A stretch of DNA of 64,000 nt, from contig JAMXBD010000720.1 of NCBI GenBank assembly GCA_024138025.1, positions 434,001 through 498,000 of the forward strand, given 5' to 3'. Origin of the DNA: Combretum micranthum. Taxonomy: Eukaryota > Streptophyta > Magnoliopsida > Myrtales > Combretaceae. Both the position numbers and the translations under genes were made by a program. The notes beneath the pieces are model-generated. The model saw only the letters and a list, made by a program, of their open reading frames with translations. It was not told the DNA's origin and made no database searches. This document shows positions 1 to 11,330 of this stretch, piece by piece (position 1 is the first letter of the stretch; each line of letters begins with the position of its first letter).

Positions 1-871
1 CGGTAATAATGGCACTTTCAATTCTACACCCCAATACTATCTCAGAGAAATTAGCAGTAGTGTGTCCAATGAGATGAGTAAAGAAGGTTCTTCTAAAGTA
101 TTGATGAAAGTGAATGTCAAATCTTTCTCCGGGATAGGGGTAGATACCATAGATGCCATTGATCTCCATCTTTGAGCATATTCCTTAAAGGACTCATCTT
201 TCTTCTTCCTCATATTACTTAAATCCCACATAGAAGGGGCCACTTCAATATTGAACTTATATTGATTGTAGAAAGCCCTAGCCAATTTGTCCCAAGTATT
301 AATCTCATCAAGATCCAAATGAGCATACCATGCTAAAGCTGGACCGGTAAGGCTATCCTGAAAAGTTTGGATCATGAATTGCTCATATTGAGTGTACCGG
401 CTCATCTTCCTCACATAGAGCCTAGTATGCAACTTTGGACAACCAGTACCATCATACTTTTCAAAGTCGGGAATCTTGAACTTCTCGGGAAAGCTCCCGC
501 TTCGATTGTAGGAAAGCTTGTGATTCCAGTTTGATCAAATCCTTCCATTTTCTCAAAAACTTTGAGTTTCTCATTGAATTGAGAAAGAAGCCTTTTCTCC
601 ATTTCTTTGTTTTGAGCCTCAATTTCCTTCTTAAACTCAGAAGAATCGGTTTCGACAATGGCTAGTGGTTCATGATTAATTACTTGTTCCTCAATAGTTT
701 GACTATCGTTCCTTTCTTTACCCCAGAATGTCCTGCGGTAGTATCTTGAGGGGCCTTAAGGTTTTGCGTGAGAAGATTCATTTGCTCGGCCATTCGGAAT
801 ACCATTTGTTCCAAAGTAGTAAGCCTTTGCTCGGACATCGCATTGGAATTATTGTCGTTGTTGCTAGCCAT
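1..871 (-). pseudogene. Tat/Ogre-like Ty3/gypsy gag, 5' part, frameshifted
   Basis: This is the start of a retrotransposon gag gene read leftwards and cut by the window edge. The likely start is ATG at 869-871 (MASNNDNNSNAMSEQRL), followed by a leucine-rich coiled-coil-like stretch (TTLEQMVFRMAEQMNLLTQN). The frame then shifts near 690 and again near 470-440. The retrotransposon gag domain lies at about 37-432, with the family-typical block YEQFMIQTFQDSLTGPALAW, the aromatic YAHLD motif and SFKEYAQRWR. Gag forms the virus-like particle that packages element RNA. The domain order and the LTR and PBS to the right place it in the Tat/Ogre group. At least two frame changes and a stop near 37 mark it as non-functional. 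Confidence 0.85.
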
Positions 872-1818
872 TCTGGATTTAGACCTAGTGATGATTGGAC
901 TTCGAACCGGGTCTACCGTTTAGGAGCTATCTTTTAGAAACTGATGTTCAAAAACAAAATTTCCATAGTTTAGTGAAGAAAATGTATATATTATTATATA
1001 TTTATTATATGATTCTCAACAAAATGAGCAAACGGTTAGCGGTTAATATATACACAAAAACAAATAAACTAGCAAAGAATATACAAGAACATGTAGAGAC
1101 AAGAATATATATATGGAAAAGAAAAACGCATGCGCATGTAAATTGAGATGATGATGAAACTTTGTAGCAAAAAACCATTTTATTTCATTAAAGCTGAATT
1201 TACTCAAGGAGTCAAATACATGACCTAAACAAAGAAAATTTTATCCTAAACCAAACGCCATTTCTTTATTCTACCTATTACAAAGAGATGTGTTACAACA
1301 CGGTATATACATTTACATACACTAAACAATACAAAGACAAAAACGGGTTACAAGGATTTACAAGAACATTTACATAACGGATTACAAGGAAAGTTAACTC
1401 CTATAAATTCAGCTTTTGTTTTGTAAAGCAAATTTTGAAAAACATTTTGATTGCCACAAAGCTTGATCATCATCTCCTTCATGTAGTGATGCAAGAAGGG
1501 TGGGTTCTAAAGGTCCCCCAATTAATGGGCCATGGGCCACATTAACCGGAGTGGGAGGCTAATTCGTGTCTCGAATGGTGGGTAACCACAACACCGAGAC
1601 CTACTGGTGCCTCCCGTCCTAAGTTTACCTAAGGTGGCCCGGGTTTGACCACATCTAGCACACATTTTTTTTCAAAAGTAAATATCCCCTCCATAATCTA
1701 TATAGATAATATCTGCACATAAGCACACGGTTAGCACAAATATCTACAAATATACAAGATATTAAAAAAGAAAGCAATTTATATATGAAAAGCATAAAGT
1801 GGCTAGCCCTCTAAAAAT
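872..1818 (-). other. Untranslated leader between PBS and gag
   Basis: This is non-coding sequence between the primer binding site and the gag start of the minus-strand element. It is mostly AT-rich, with a GC-richer patch at about 1495-1650. Long leaders are usual in the Tat lineage. The short ORFs on the plus strand here (for example 895-1146) have no recognisable domain and are treated as chance. Confidence 0.6.
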
Positions 1819-1838
1819 GGTCCCCAGTGGAGTCGCCA
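1819..1838 (-). other. Primer binding site (tRNA-Arg type)
   Basis: On the minus strand this reads TGGCGACTCCACTGGGGACC. It begins with TGG (complement of a tRNA CCA end) and starts three bases inside the LTR end. Ogre/Tat elements are known to prime from tRNA-Arg, and the sequence fits that PBS class. The exact tRNA match was not computed. Confidence 0.75.
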
Positions 1839-1841
1839 AGC

Positions 1842-3757
1842 TGTCGAGCCTGGTTTTTTTCTTTTTCGATTTCCTTTAATCCGATTCGTACTAAACCCTA
1901 ACCCATTCAATACGAATCCTCGACTAAGAATTAAAGGAAATTTTGAATTTTTAAAACATTTTGGAGTCGCCACTCGACTAAAGTCGAGAAAAAAAATAAA
2001 CCAAAACCAATGGGTAGGTTGATTTTGGTTTTGCTACTGATCTGCGAAAAAATCGTTTTTTTAAAACGAGAACCAGAAATTAACTTGAGTTCGGGGGCTA
2101 ACCTATTAAAACCTAAACGGTTACCACTTTAACTTTCATATTTAAATTGCTTTCTTTTAAACCCTAATTTCAAAATCTAAACTATTTATCAAATCTAATT
2201 AACTAAACATATGTCTAATATACAAAAATACTATCTAATTCCATCAACTCGAAATATTCAAATTAATCAAACATTATCAAATTTATCAATATTCATATAT
2301 TCTAAACTAAACAAATCAAATAAATTCACAAAAATAATTTTTTTTACATATTTTAAGTCGCCCATTTAGGTGCCTACGTACCCGCTAATCGGGATCAGAC
2401 TACACGTAGTTCTTTTAGAAAAATTTAGTTTGTTGGTTAATTTTAAAATTTTTCGAAATCTTTTCGCTTTAAGTTCATTAAGTTTGTTAATTTTATGAAA
2501 ATATATATATATATATATATATATACCTTTTAACATGAACCCTAAATCTATCAAGTTAGGTTTTACAATTTTATGGAAAAATCGAATTTTTCTAGGTGAC
2601 AAAAATTTTGAACAAGAAATCATAACCACATATCATGCATATCAATTGATCATACATCATCAAGAATAAAAATATTATATGGAATATCAATATTCAACAA
2701 ACTAATTTCAACAAAGCAATATCATGGCATAATCAAGATTTATATATCATTGACATATATTATGAAGGGCAAGATTTCAATGTGGTTTCATATATAGTGA
2801 AATCATAAAATTCAATATTATTACAATCAAGGTCATCACTATATCATGGCATAAAAGGAATATTAATGACTATCATTATACATGATCACACAATTTCAAA
2901 TGTTATAAACCTAAAACTCTAAAAAAAATTTCATATATTCCTTATGATTATGGCACGATTATAGGTATATTATCAAATATCAAGATCTTAATGTAATTCT
3001 ATGAACACATACCTAACATGATATATATATATATATATAAAATTCAATTTTATCACAAGAAAACAAAATCATTACTATATCAAGTTATGTTTTAACAAAT
3101 TTATAAGAATTAACTTTTCTTAGTGATAAAAAATTTTGAATAATGGATTAAAATTATATATCATGGCAATTGTCAAGCACATTAATTAAATCAATATATC
3201 ATCATTAATAAAGATATCAATGTTAACAAGATGAACTCACATTCAATAACATAGGTAAACTTCATACATGATATTAACATCATAGCAAAGTTTCTAATTA
3301 CATTGCATATTGATAACGAAATCGGGTTCTTTTAATCATTTCAAAATCATGGTATAAACAAACTTTAGCCAATCAAGATTTTCATCAAGTTATCAATACA
3401 ATTTGTATGTCAAATATTTGCAATATCTCATTATTCGAAATTTGACAAAATCATAATATTACAAAACGATATCACAAAGAAAAGATGCAAGGATTATAAA
3501 GTATCATAGCAAGATCGATCATATAAAAAATAAACCCTAAATTTCAATTTAATATTTTTTAGAACAAGATAATTTCATTTATTGACAAAAAATTAATTAT
3601 AATGATTATACTATACTAATTCAAACTAATACTAATTCAACATATTTTTGAAATTTTTTTTTTTTTAAAAACACAATATATTCGTAATAGATTTTGAACA
3701 TATAATCATATACTATCTTTTTATTTTTCTGTTTTTAATTTCCTATTTTTAATATCA

Positions 3758-3788
<31 letters not shown>

Positions 3789-4789
3789 TCAAATAGAAGA
3801 ACTTACTTAGGAGCAGATCAATGCAGCGCGTGGGAGAAGGATGAATGAACTCCGGTGAATATTGGCCGATGTTGACGGAGGAAGGATTGGGTCGGCGCGT
3901 GGATCATGAATGCCGTTTCCTTTGAACTCAATCCTCAAATATATCCAACGAGAGAAAATTGAAGCTGATTGGTCATACGGTTGTAACTTCCATCAATTAC
4001 ATCTAATTGCACAAGTTTTCTTGTGATGTTTCCAGGGGTATGGACAAACGTAATGCCCACCACAATCTTGAAGACACTATCTATGCTGTTTTTGGCCTGC
4101 CCAAAGTGTATTCTAGACGCTCGTTCTGTTAGCTAATTTTTCTTTTTTTTTTTCGTTTTTGTTTTTTTTTTCTCTTATTTATAGATCTAGATTTAGGGTT
4201 TTTTATTCTCATCCGAAAACAAATTACAACTATTAATTAGTTGTCATTAACATAAAAATAGCTGTCATTACCATTAGATTTTGAACGTTAAACAACAAAA
4301 ATCTCGGATTTTCCATTTTTTTCGGAAGCTAAAAACGAATTTTTTTTAATTTTCGAATTCAAATTTCAAACCCTTTCCCTTGATGAAAACAACTAAATTT
4401 TACCAATATAAACTACTCCGCGTCTATTTTCAAAATATGTATTTATTTTTGTAAAAAACGGTTTGAAAATGGGTCAAAATAGACTTGAAAATGCCCCATC
4501 GTGCGGCCGGAGTAGGAGACGATGAACAGTAGAATTTTTTTTTTTTTTTTTTTTTTTACGATTTTTTCGAAATTAACATTATACTATATTAATTATCCAT
4601 ATTACATCTATTATATTATTTCTATTAAATTGATTCATTATTATTATTATTTATTTATTATTATTTTTCTTTTTTTTTTATTTTATTCCTAGCTTTAACA
4701 TTTATATTTTGCAAATTCAATTATTCTAATTATGTATATACTTATCCTAAGTATTTATTTTGACAAAAATATCAAATGAGATGTCTACA
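1842..4789 (-). mobile_element. 5' LTR of Tat/Ogre-like element
   Basis: The LTR runs from TGTCGAG at 1842 to GTCTACA at 4789 on the plus strand. On the minus strand it therefore starts TGTAGACATCTCATTTGA, a start typical of Tat/Ogre LTRs, and ends just before the PBS. Its length of 2948 bp fits this lineage. Inside are TA and TTA microsatellites (about 2503-2525, 3018-3039, 3762-3789) and a GC-richer block at about 3810-4110. There is a purine/pyrimidine-biased stretch near 4130-4170. The second LTR lies outside the window, so the TSD cannot be checked. Confidence 0.8.
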
Positions 4790-6535
4790 ATATATATAGA
4801 GAGAGAGAGAGAGTATTCTAAAACCTGCATATTTCATTGTACTGCTTTTGAACAAGTGACATTATAGTTGGGTTAAAAAAAAGAGTCAAGGAAGAAACCA
4901 TTATTTTGTTATACTTGTGTCAATTTGGTGAAGAGTCATGTAACTTTAGTTGTAAAATATTTAATTACCAACAAGGTTTAATGTAATTAGTGGTTTTATC
5001 TATGTTGAGCCTTCAATATTTGAAACATCTAAACTTAGCATTTATATAGTTAAATGTCTTTGATCTATCTCTCTCACATTTGTTTTGCTCTAGTCCTTCT
5101 CTAGACCATATTAATCAATCTCACCTATGCCTTCTCTAGTTAAAACTATGAGTGTAATTATTGCCTTTTTGCAAAACTTGCTTATGAAACTTTCATCAAT
5201 AAAATGGTGGTTTTATATTATTCATTTTGACATGTCTATATTTTTTGGTTTACATGTTTATAAGTATCTAATTTGGTACTGTTATAGCTGGAGTAACTTG
5301 GCAAAAAGAATACTGCATAAGAAGAAGAAAATTAAAGTAGACTATTTGATTTTTTGATTTTTTTTTCAAAGATTATGCTTCTTAATTGTTTCAAAAACAA
5401 AAATTTATTCACTTGATACACACACACACATATATATCTATATACATAGCTTTTTATTTTTTATTTTTTCCTTTAAAGAGAGAACTTATAAAAGAAATAT
5501 CATGTGCATAGAGCAACCTAGGATAGATAGGAAAACTTTTAAAACTTTTTGCATTATTCTAAAAGATATTGGATGATGAATGTAATTAACACGTATCCAG
5601 ACTTGAATCGTCGGTTCACGGGTCCCATTTTGGTAGAACCGAGACTGGACCTAGAAGGCCAGGCTTGTTCCCGATTATAGGGAGCCGAAGGGTCTCATAG
5701 TTCAATCCTGATTCTGCTAGAACCTTCAGCCGCCTAATAGTTTTTTTTTTTTTAATAATTGGTTATCCACAAAAATGTGTTATCCAATAACTTATTATAC
5801 GTAAATTGTTCCTCCATCACTCATCAACTTCATCTCAAGGTAACCTATTGAAAGTGGTTTTAGACCTTATCAAAAGGTAAGTTCCTATTCTTCCATGTAT
5901 TTAAGCATCTTTTCTTTAATAGATTGTCACACTTTAACAACTTATAGATATTTCAATCATTGACATTGTCATGATTACTTGCTTTGCTTTCTTGCTTCTA
6001 TAGGTTGTTGCATCTATCTTTAATATAGATAAAGATATCAATAACACCTCGATGGACCCACTATATGCTAGAATATGTGAAGCTCTATATGGTATGGATA
6101 AACAAGAGACAACCTTGAAAGGAAGGAAAGTAGAGAGTGAGATGAGAAATCTTCTTAAAGAAAATTTCACTAAAATTGAGTGAGAAGACATAGAGGATGA
6201 AAGTGATTAGCTGGTGCCAAATTTTTTTCCCCCACTTGGTCAAACGTTGTGATTTGTTTTTTTTCATTTTTTTTTTATAACTACCAAGTATCACTCGCTA
6301 GTTCTAAGGGTCAATTGCTGGATCTTGACCCAACAGTTTATGACTTACCTAAACTGTTGTGTTTGAGGCTCTAACTACTGTGACCCGTCAGAACCGATAG
6401 GTTAGTAGGTGGGTTGCAAGTTGGAACCACCATGCTCGAACTAGTTCTCAATTCAAGAATCAAAGGTGATGGGTTGAGTCAATTCCCAGGTTCAACCTAA
6501 CCCGTGATGATATCTAGTCGGAAGAGACAAGATTT
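4790..6535. other. Old non-coding sequence, possible degraded DNA transposon
   Basis: A short GA run (about 4798-4814) abuts the LTR. The rest is AT-rich with no credible gene. Two GC-richer patches (about 5590-5740 and 6300-6520) contain degenerate direct and inverted words such as GAACCGA, GGTTCAA and GACCC. They flank a weak reading frame at about 6020-6190, possibly marking the ends of a decayed transposon. The 76-codon plus-strand ORF at 5127-5357 has no recognisable motif. Nothing firm can be assigned. Confidence 0.35.
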
Positions 6536-6760
6536 ATGATGATTGATGAACAAGTTGCATTGTTTTTCTTACTTGACCATCATGTTAAGAAAAGATTATT
6601 GAAGTTTTTATTTAAGAAATTAGTAAAAACAACTAATAGGCATTTAAAAAATGTCTTGAATTCCGTGTTAAGTCTCTATAGGTTGTTATTAAAGAAGCTA
6701 AAGCCCATTTCTAAATATTTTTTATGTGAAATGGAGATAGCTAATGGTATTTGGATCTAT
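6536..6760 (+). pseudogene. PIF/Harbinger-type transposase fragment
   Basis: The translation begins MMIDEQVALFFLLDHHVKKR and continues through RHLKNVLNSVLSLYRLLLKK. This matches the layout of the N-terminal part of plant PIF/Harbinger DDE transposases: an EQVA-type helix, then a helical region ending in LLKKP before the catalytic core. The catalytic triad and the rest of the protein are absent or unrecognisable. The frame remains open to 6841 but the similarity fades after about 6750. In complete elements the transposase excises and reinserts PIF/Harbinger DNA at short A/T-rich targets. This copy is a remnant. Assignment is from motif layout only. Confidence 0.6.
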
Positions 6761-6841
6761 ATTTTATTTATTTTAAAACCATACATTCTTTTACAAAATA
6801 TTACATTTAATTTATTGTATTGTATATGGATCATTACTTAG

Positions 6842-7757
6842 GAGTTATATATATAATATATATATATATATGGAAGTAAGAGTTCTAGGATAAGCTTAGA
6901 TACAGAAATTGAAAAGGAGAAATCGTAACAAATGTATTAGTTGTATGCTTGCTTCATAAGGAATTTAAGTTTTCCTTGGTTGGAAGGAATTAGTTGTAGA
7001 ATATTAAGAGATGCAATTTCAAGAATTAATAGGGCTAAAAGTTCCATTGACTAGGAAATATCCACCATACTATATATAATTTTCACCAAATTGTAAGGTA
7101 AAATTTTATTTAATTTCCTTTTCACTTATTAAGTCACTCGTATCTTATTGATACTTGATGTACAAATTTGAAAGTTTATCTTCATACAAAAAACAATAAT
7201 AGCATCTAAAGGATTGGAGCCATTACTATTGTCTACCACTCAAAAGAACTTTTTCAACATGAGAAATTAACCAATTTGCAATGTAATAGAAAAATGTTTT
7301 AGATTGTATTAAAACAAAATGACAATGATTTTAAGACTTTCTTTTTATCATATTAAAAACATGTTTTGTTCCTTAGAAAACCTAGTAAAAGGGGAAATGG
7401 CCAAAGATCCAAGAGGAAGGTATTAACATCCCATTTTTTTTCTTTCTTTAGAATAATTCTTAGTCTAAAGTAAAAAATAAAAGAAAAAATACACGCAAAA
7501 AAAAAAAAAATACAAAGTAAGGAATTTTTGAAATGGGAAAAAAAATCTAAAAACATAAAAAGAGAGAGAAATAAATTAATAATATGTATATAGAAAGAAT
7601 TTTAAAGGAAAAAAGGTAATTTGAGCCTAAGTTGGCCCAATAAAATAAAATAAGAGATAAATGCAATAACGCTAATATGAGAAAATGCACAAATTAAGTA
7701 GTGTGGAAGTATGCACGAAGTAAGGAGATCTGAGGTACAAATGCAGGTTAGTAGGTG

Positions 7758-7799
<42 letters not shown>

Positions 7800-7881
7800 T
7801 ATTATCATTATTATATAAATGCATGCGCGCCAAATGCATAAGCGCCAAATATGTGGGAGTAGAGTGTTTGATCCGAAGTAA
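6842..7881. other. AT-rich intergenic DNA
   Basis: No coding signal was found. A TA microsatellite sits at 6849-6871. ORFs at 7353-7556 and 7602-7808 (minus) are low-complexity Phe/Asn-rich readings of AT-rich DNA. The right end is fixed by the start of the chromovirus LTR. Confidence 0.5.
7757..7797. repeat. (TTA)n microsatellite
   Basis: An uninterrupted run of TTA/ATT trinucleotides of about 40 bp. It produces the poly-Asn reading on the minus strand. Confidence 0.9.
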
Positions 7882-8289
7882 TGATAACACCAATCACCAT
7901 AATTAGTTAAGATAATGTTAATTAATTAGTATAGAAATCAGTCAGGATTGGTTTAGTAAATAGAATTATATAAATATTAGCATGTGATTAGAATTTGAGT
8001 ATATTAAAAATTTGGGGAATAAATAAATTGACAATAGAGATTTTATCCTAATTATTCATTTCAAAGTGTCTACATATATATTTTTTTTCACTTACTTTTA
8101 AAAATTTCATTTGAACTTGGATTTCTAAATTTCAATCCTAAAATCATAAAAATTTTCATCACAACTTATTTTAAGAAATCTTTCTATGCAAATAAATTCA
8201 TAGCCTAAAACTAAATAAAGCCTTATACCCAATTACCTTCTTGTTTCTTTAATTTTAAAACCATTATAGCCCAATTTGAAATAGATACC
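7882..8289 (+). mobile_element. Left LTR (partial) of outer chromovirus
   Basis: This segment aligns by eye with 17789-18204 over almost its full length, including TTAATTAATTAGTATAGAA and AAGAAATCTTTCTATGCAAA. It is the 5' LTR of a plus-strand Ty3/gypsy element and begins TGATAACACC. No PBS follows; integrase coding starts immediately at about 8290. Sequence from the LTR through RNase H has therefore been deleted. Confidence 0.75.
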
Positions 8290-8654
8290 TAAGATTGGTG
8301 ATTTGAGAAAGGAAGTAATGAATGGGGCTCATACATCAACTTATTCGATACGTCCAAGTAGTACTAAAATATACAAGGACCTGAAAAGTATTATAGGTGG
8401 GACAATATGAATAGAGATATAGATAAGTATGTATTTAAATACTTGACTTGTCAACAAGTGAGGATTGAACATTACAGACTGGGTGATGAATTAAAGCCAT
8501 TGCCTATTCTAGAATGAAAGTGGGAAAGTATGACAATGGATTTTATGATTGCACTACCAAAGATTCCAGCTAAAAATGTAGTTTGAGTGATTGTGGATAG
8601 ATTAACAAAGTCAGCACATTTTATTCCATTAAAGGTTGGAAGTTCATTTGAAAG
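8290..8654 (+). pseudogene. Outer chromovirus integrase, N-terminal half
   Basis: The readable frames give IGDLRKEVMNGAHTSTYSIR, then a zinc-binding C-x2-C region (YLTCQQV), then the start of the core with MDFMIALPKIP and VDRLTKSAHFIPLK. This is the H2C2 finger plus the beginning of the RNase-H-fold catalytic domain, including the first Asp of the D,D,E triad (TMDF) and the second region (VDRLTKSAHF). Integrase joins element cDNA to the host genome. Stops at about 8415 and 8515 and frameshifts are present. The gene breaks at 8659, where an LTR is inserted, and resumes at 10207. Confidence 0.85.
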
Positions 8655-8659
8655 GATGA
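8655..8659. repeat. Target site duplication GATGA (left)
   Basis: GATGA at 8655-8659 is repeated at 10207-10211 around the solo LTR. Removing one copy and the LTR restores the integrase frame, confirming the insertion point. Confidence 0.9.
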
Positions 8660-8870
8660 TGATAAGCACAATTTATCATCATTTTAATTGGCAAATTGGG
8701 TCTATTTTATAGTATATTGATGGGATTCTTAATAGATAAGGTACTTAATTGGTATATATATATATATATTTCAGGTCAATTTTGAACACATTTGTAATAT
8801 AAAAAAGAAATATGTGGAGAATCCAATCAAAATTCAAGCAAAGAAGCAAGGAGCACAAAAGGAGTCAAGA

Positions 8871-9091
8871 TGTACGGCCGTACAATTTTCAAAATGGAGA
8901 AAATATGAAGGCAGTGGCTGGTATGGGGTCTTATACGCCCGTACACGAAGTGATTTTGAAGCAAAATGAAAGGGGATTCAATTTGTACGCCCGTACACAC
9001 TTGAAGAATGATTCCAGTACTTAGCACTCCCTGTTGTACGCCCGTACAAGATGCAAATTGTCAAAGAAAATGTGCATTGTACGGTCGTGAC
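8871..9091 (+). repeat. Array of five TGTACGSCCGTACA palindromes in U3
   Basis: Near-identical 14-bp dyads start at 8871 (TGTACGGCCGTACA, a perfect palindrome), 8932 (TATACGCCCGTACA), 8984, 9035 (both TGTACGCCCGTACA) and 9078 (degenerate TGTACGGTCGTGAC). Spacing is 43-61 bp. The array ends about 118 bp upstream of the TATA-like box at 9209, so it occupies the enhancer position of this LTR. It could bind a dimeric transcription factor, but the factor is not known. Confidence 0.8.
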
Positions 9092-9208
9092 TTTTAGAAA
9101 TGGGTCATTTTCTTACGTGTTCTTGAAACAGTATGACTGTTGAACACTAGAAAGTAAAGTCGTTTGTTTTAGTAAAAGTTGTGTTTTTTAGACTCCACAC
9201 CCATTGAA

Positions 9209-9214
9209 TATAAA
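9209..9214 (+). promoter_or_regulatory. TATA-like box of solo LTR H
   Basis: TATAAA within GAATATAAAGGAGAGGGG, downstream of the palindrome array. This is a typical core promoter position inside an LTR. Confidence 0.55.
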
Positions 9215-10206
9215 GGAGAGGGGAGTCATTCTGATATCATGATATACTTAGAAGAAAATAATTTTAGGAGTTAGTCGAAGTATAGTGGGGATTCCAAGAA
9301 GAACTCGAGAGAGAGATATTGGATCCAAGTGTTTGTGTGTGTACAAACATCTTCGTTATCATAATTCAAAGGGGTTTTTTCATTTTCTTTTCTGATCTTA
9401 TTCTTATTATATGTGCATTCCATTATCGTTATGTTTGTTCCATATTGGTGTTCGTATCCCAGCATGCATGAATAGTGATTAAGGTGTTACGAAGTCATAT
9501 TAACATGAATTGTATATGTATTTGTTATTGATCTTTTTAATTACGAATTTCTAGTGATGGGTCTTCAATAAAGTTAGGAAATTGTAGTGCACGACATGAT
9601 CCTACATCAGATCTCGATGGAAAATGTTGAGAAATAATTCCATCGAGTAGATCTAAATCACTAGAACAAATTACTCCTGGTAATAGAGCTATTATTAGGA
9701 AATTTGCTGCATGTTTAAGGAGATTTTAGGATAATTAGAATAATCTAAATGCAATTCTGCTTTGTCCATCTATTTAAGAGAGATTTTAATAGACACAAAT
9801 GGAATTAGAATTGGTTTATTATGAGAATAAGAACCATGAATTGAGAATCTCTGCAGATAAGTACTTAAAAGATGATTTGTATTGAAGTTCATGTTGATAT
9901 GATGGAGTAACCCTGCTTTATTGTGAATTAAATTATATTAAAGTTGTGTTTTGAATAGTAATTTAATTAACCTGTGTAATTAATATCGTTTAGTTGTTAA
10001 TCATAGATTAAATTTAGATAATCCAATCATACTCGATTACTAGATAATAATAAGAGAGCGAGTAATAGTACTTGTCAGGGCCCCGAGGAATACGACCCAT
10101 AAGCCATTCCTATACTACAATTGATAGGTGCACTTGCCTATTGTTGATCTGATATTAGGAAAGGATTATTGGAAATTAATTATTAAACTTAGATCTGAAC
10201 CAACCA

Positions 10207-10543
10207 GATGACACATATTTATCTTCGTGAAATTGTAAGATTTCATGGTGTACCAATGTCAATTGTGTGTGATAAAGATCCTAGATTTATTAGTTGCTTT
10301 TATAAGAGTTTGCATGAAGTGTTGGGCACACAATTGTAGTTTAGTATAGCTTTTCATCCTCAAATAGATGGATAATCAGAAAAGACTATACAAATTCTAG
10401 AAGATATGTTAAGAGTATGTGCTTTGGATTTTGTAGGTCAATGGGATGACCATATGCCTTTAATGGAGTTTGCATATAATAATAGTTATCAAGCTACTAT
10501 ACAAATGGCTTCTTATGAATCATTTTATAGGAGAAAGTATAGA
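10207..10543 (+). pseudogene. Outer chromovirus integrase, central core
   Basis: This continues the integrase interrupted at 8659. It reads THIYLREIVRFHGVPMSIV, then CDKDPRFISCFYKSL (second catalytic Asp region), FHPQIDG (before the catalytic Glu region, where TAATCAGAA now begins with a stop), and MPLMEFAYNNSYQATIQMA. The segment is only 337 bp because a second retrotransposon enters at 10544. In-frame stops at about 10338 and 10374 show decay. The conserved order D...D...E of the retroviral integrase fold is still visible. Confidence 0.85.
10539..10543. repeat. Target site duplication ATAGA (left)
   Basis: ATAGA at 10539-10543 is repeated at 17175-17179 on either side of the CRM-like element. 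The interrupted integrase codons rejoin across it. Confidence 0.9.
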
Positions 10544-11330
10544 TGATATGAACCATGCCAATATATCAACACAACCTGATACCAATATGTTTGATTTCAA
10601 TTTCCTAAACCGTTCATGTTTGTATGGTAGTTGCAACCTATTGTCTATAGAGAGACAAGAATCTTGGTATCAAGTGAAGATGCCACAATCGAATATGGAA
10701 AGTTTGATTGATAAGTCAAAAAGTTGAACGCCACGGATTAGATATGATAAGTTCAGACAAAGTTCACTTAAGAACCTAAGAGAAATACTCTCAATTTTCA
10801 TTCATAATGATCTGGTTTGTTCATACAACCAAAGGACATATATAAAAAGCAAAGGAAAATCAAAAGACATAAACAAGAAATTAAATCATCAACTAATAAA
10901 ACTGTGACCCTAAAAACAAAGCTAGTAGCCTGTCATTTGCAAATGAAAATCGAGAGCAACTTTTGGTGGCTTAAGTCCCTACACCATCGGTGTAAGCTTC
11001 AAAGCCGATGGCGTTGTGTCGGTATTCCACATAGGCTGGCTGTAGAAAATGTTTTCACAGCCGGCTTGCTTGTTTAAAGGCCGACGACCTATAATGAAAG
11101 CTGGTGGCTTTCCTTGCCAGCTTTGATCCAATTCGCTTCAAACTTATTCTAATCTATTCCCGAGCTTACCTTAATAATGTTGATTAGCTTGGATTCATTC
11201 TGGATGATTTGAAATCTTTTGAATCAACCCGTTGATCGCTTCCTTGAATCTTTTAGCTTGGGTCCTTGAAGCCTATCCAGGTAGCATCACAATTGGATCT
11301 ACTCTTGGTCTTCTTGCCACAACTCCATCA
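10544..11330 (-). mobile_element. 3' LTR of CRM-like element
   Basis: 787 bp, TGATATGAACC...ACTCCATCA, alignable along its length with 16384-17174. It is the 3' LTR because coding runs leftwards. It holds a GC-rich word cluster at 10981-11124 and, further along the minus strand, a TATA-like run at about 10838-10846. The pol reading frame ends inside it (stop at 11273-11275). Confidence 0.9.
10981..11124 (-). repeat. GC-rich dyad word cluster in CRM-like LTR
   Basis: Words such as ACACCATCGGTGT, GCCGATGGCG, CAGCCGGCTT, GGCCGACGACC and AAAGCTGGTGGC...GCCAGCTTT crowd into about 145 bp of an otherwise AT-rich LTR. The second LTR has the same cluster at about 16785-16950. On the element's own strand it lies upstream of a TATATA run (10838-10846). 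Confidence 0.7.

Larger units (their letters stand above)
8660..10206 (+). mobile_element. Athila-like solo LTR (H)
   Basis: A 1547-bp unit starts TGATAAGCAC and ends CCAACCA, flanked by the 5-bp duplication GATGA. It has no internal region, so it is a solo LTR left by LTR-LTR recombination. Its start (TGATAA...GGTACTTAATTGG...TTTCAGGTC) matches the starts of the LTRs at 53097 and 63153 (minus), which belong to Athila-like elements. A TATA-like box, TATAAA at 9209-9214, indicates plus-strand transcription. A striking palindrome array lies just upstream of it. Confidence 0.85.

Noticed and set aside
8812..9027. Open frames on both strands over the same 200 bp
   Set aside because: The GTACGSCCGTAC palindromes supply no stops on either strand; there is no protein similarity.
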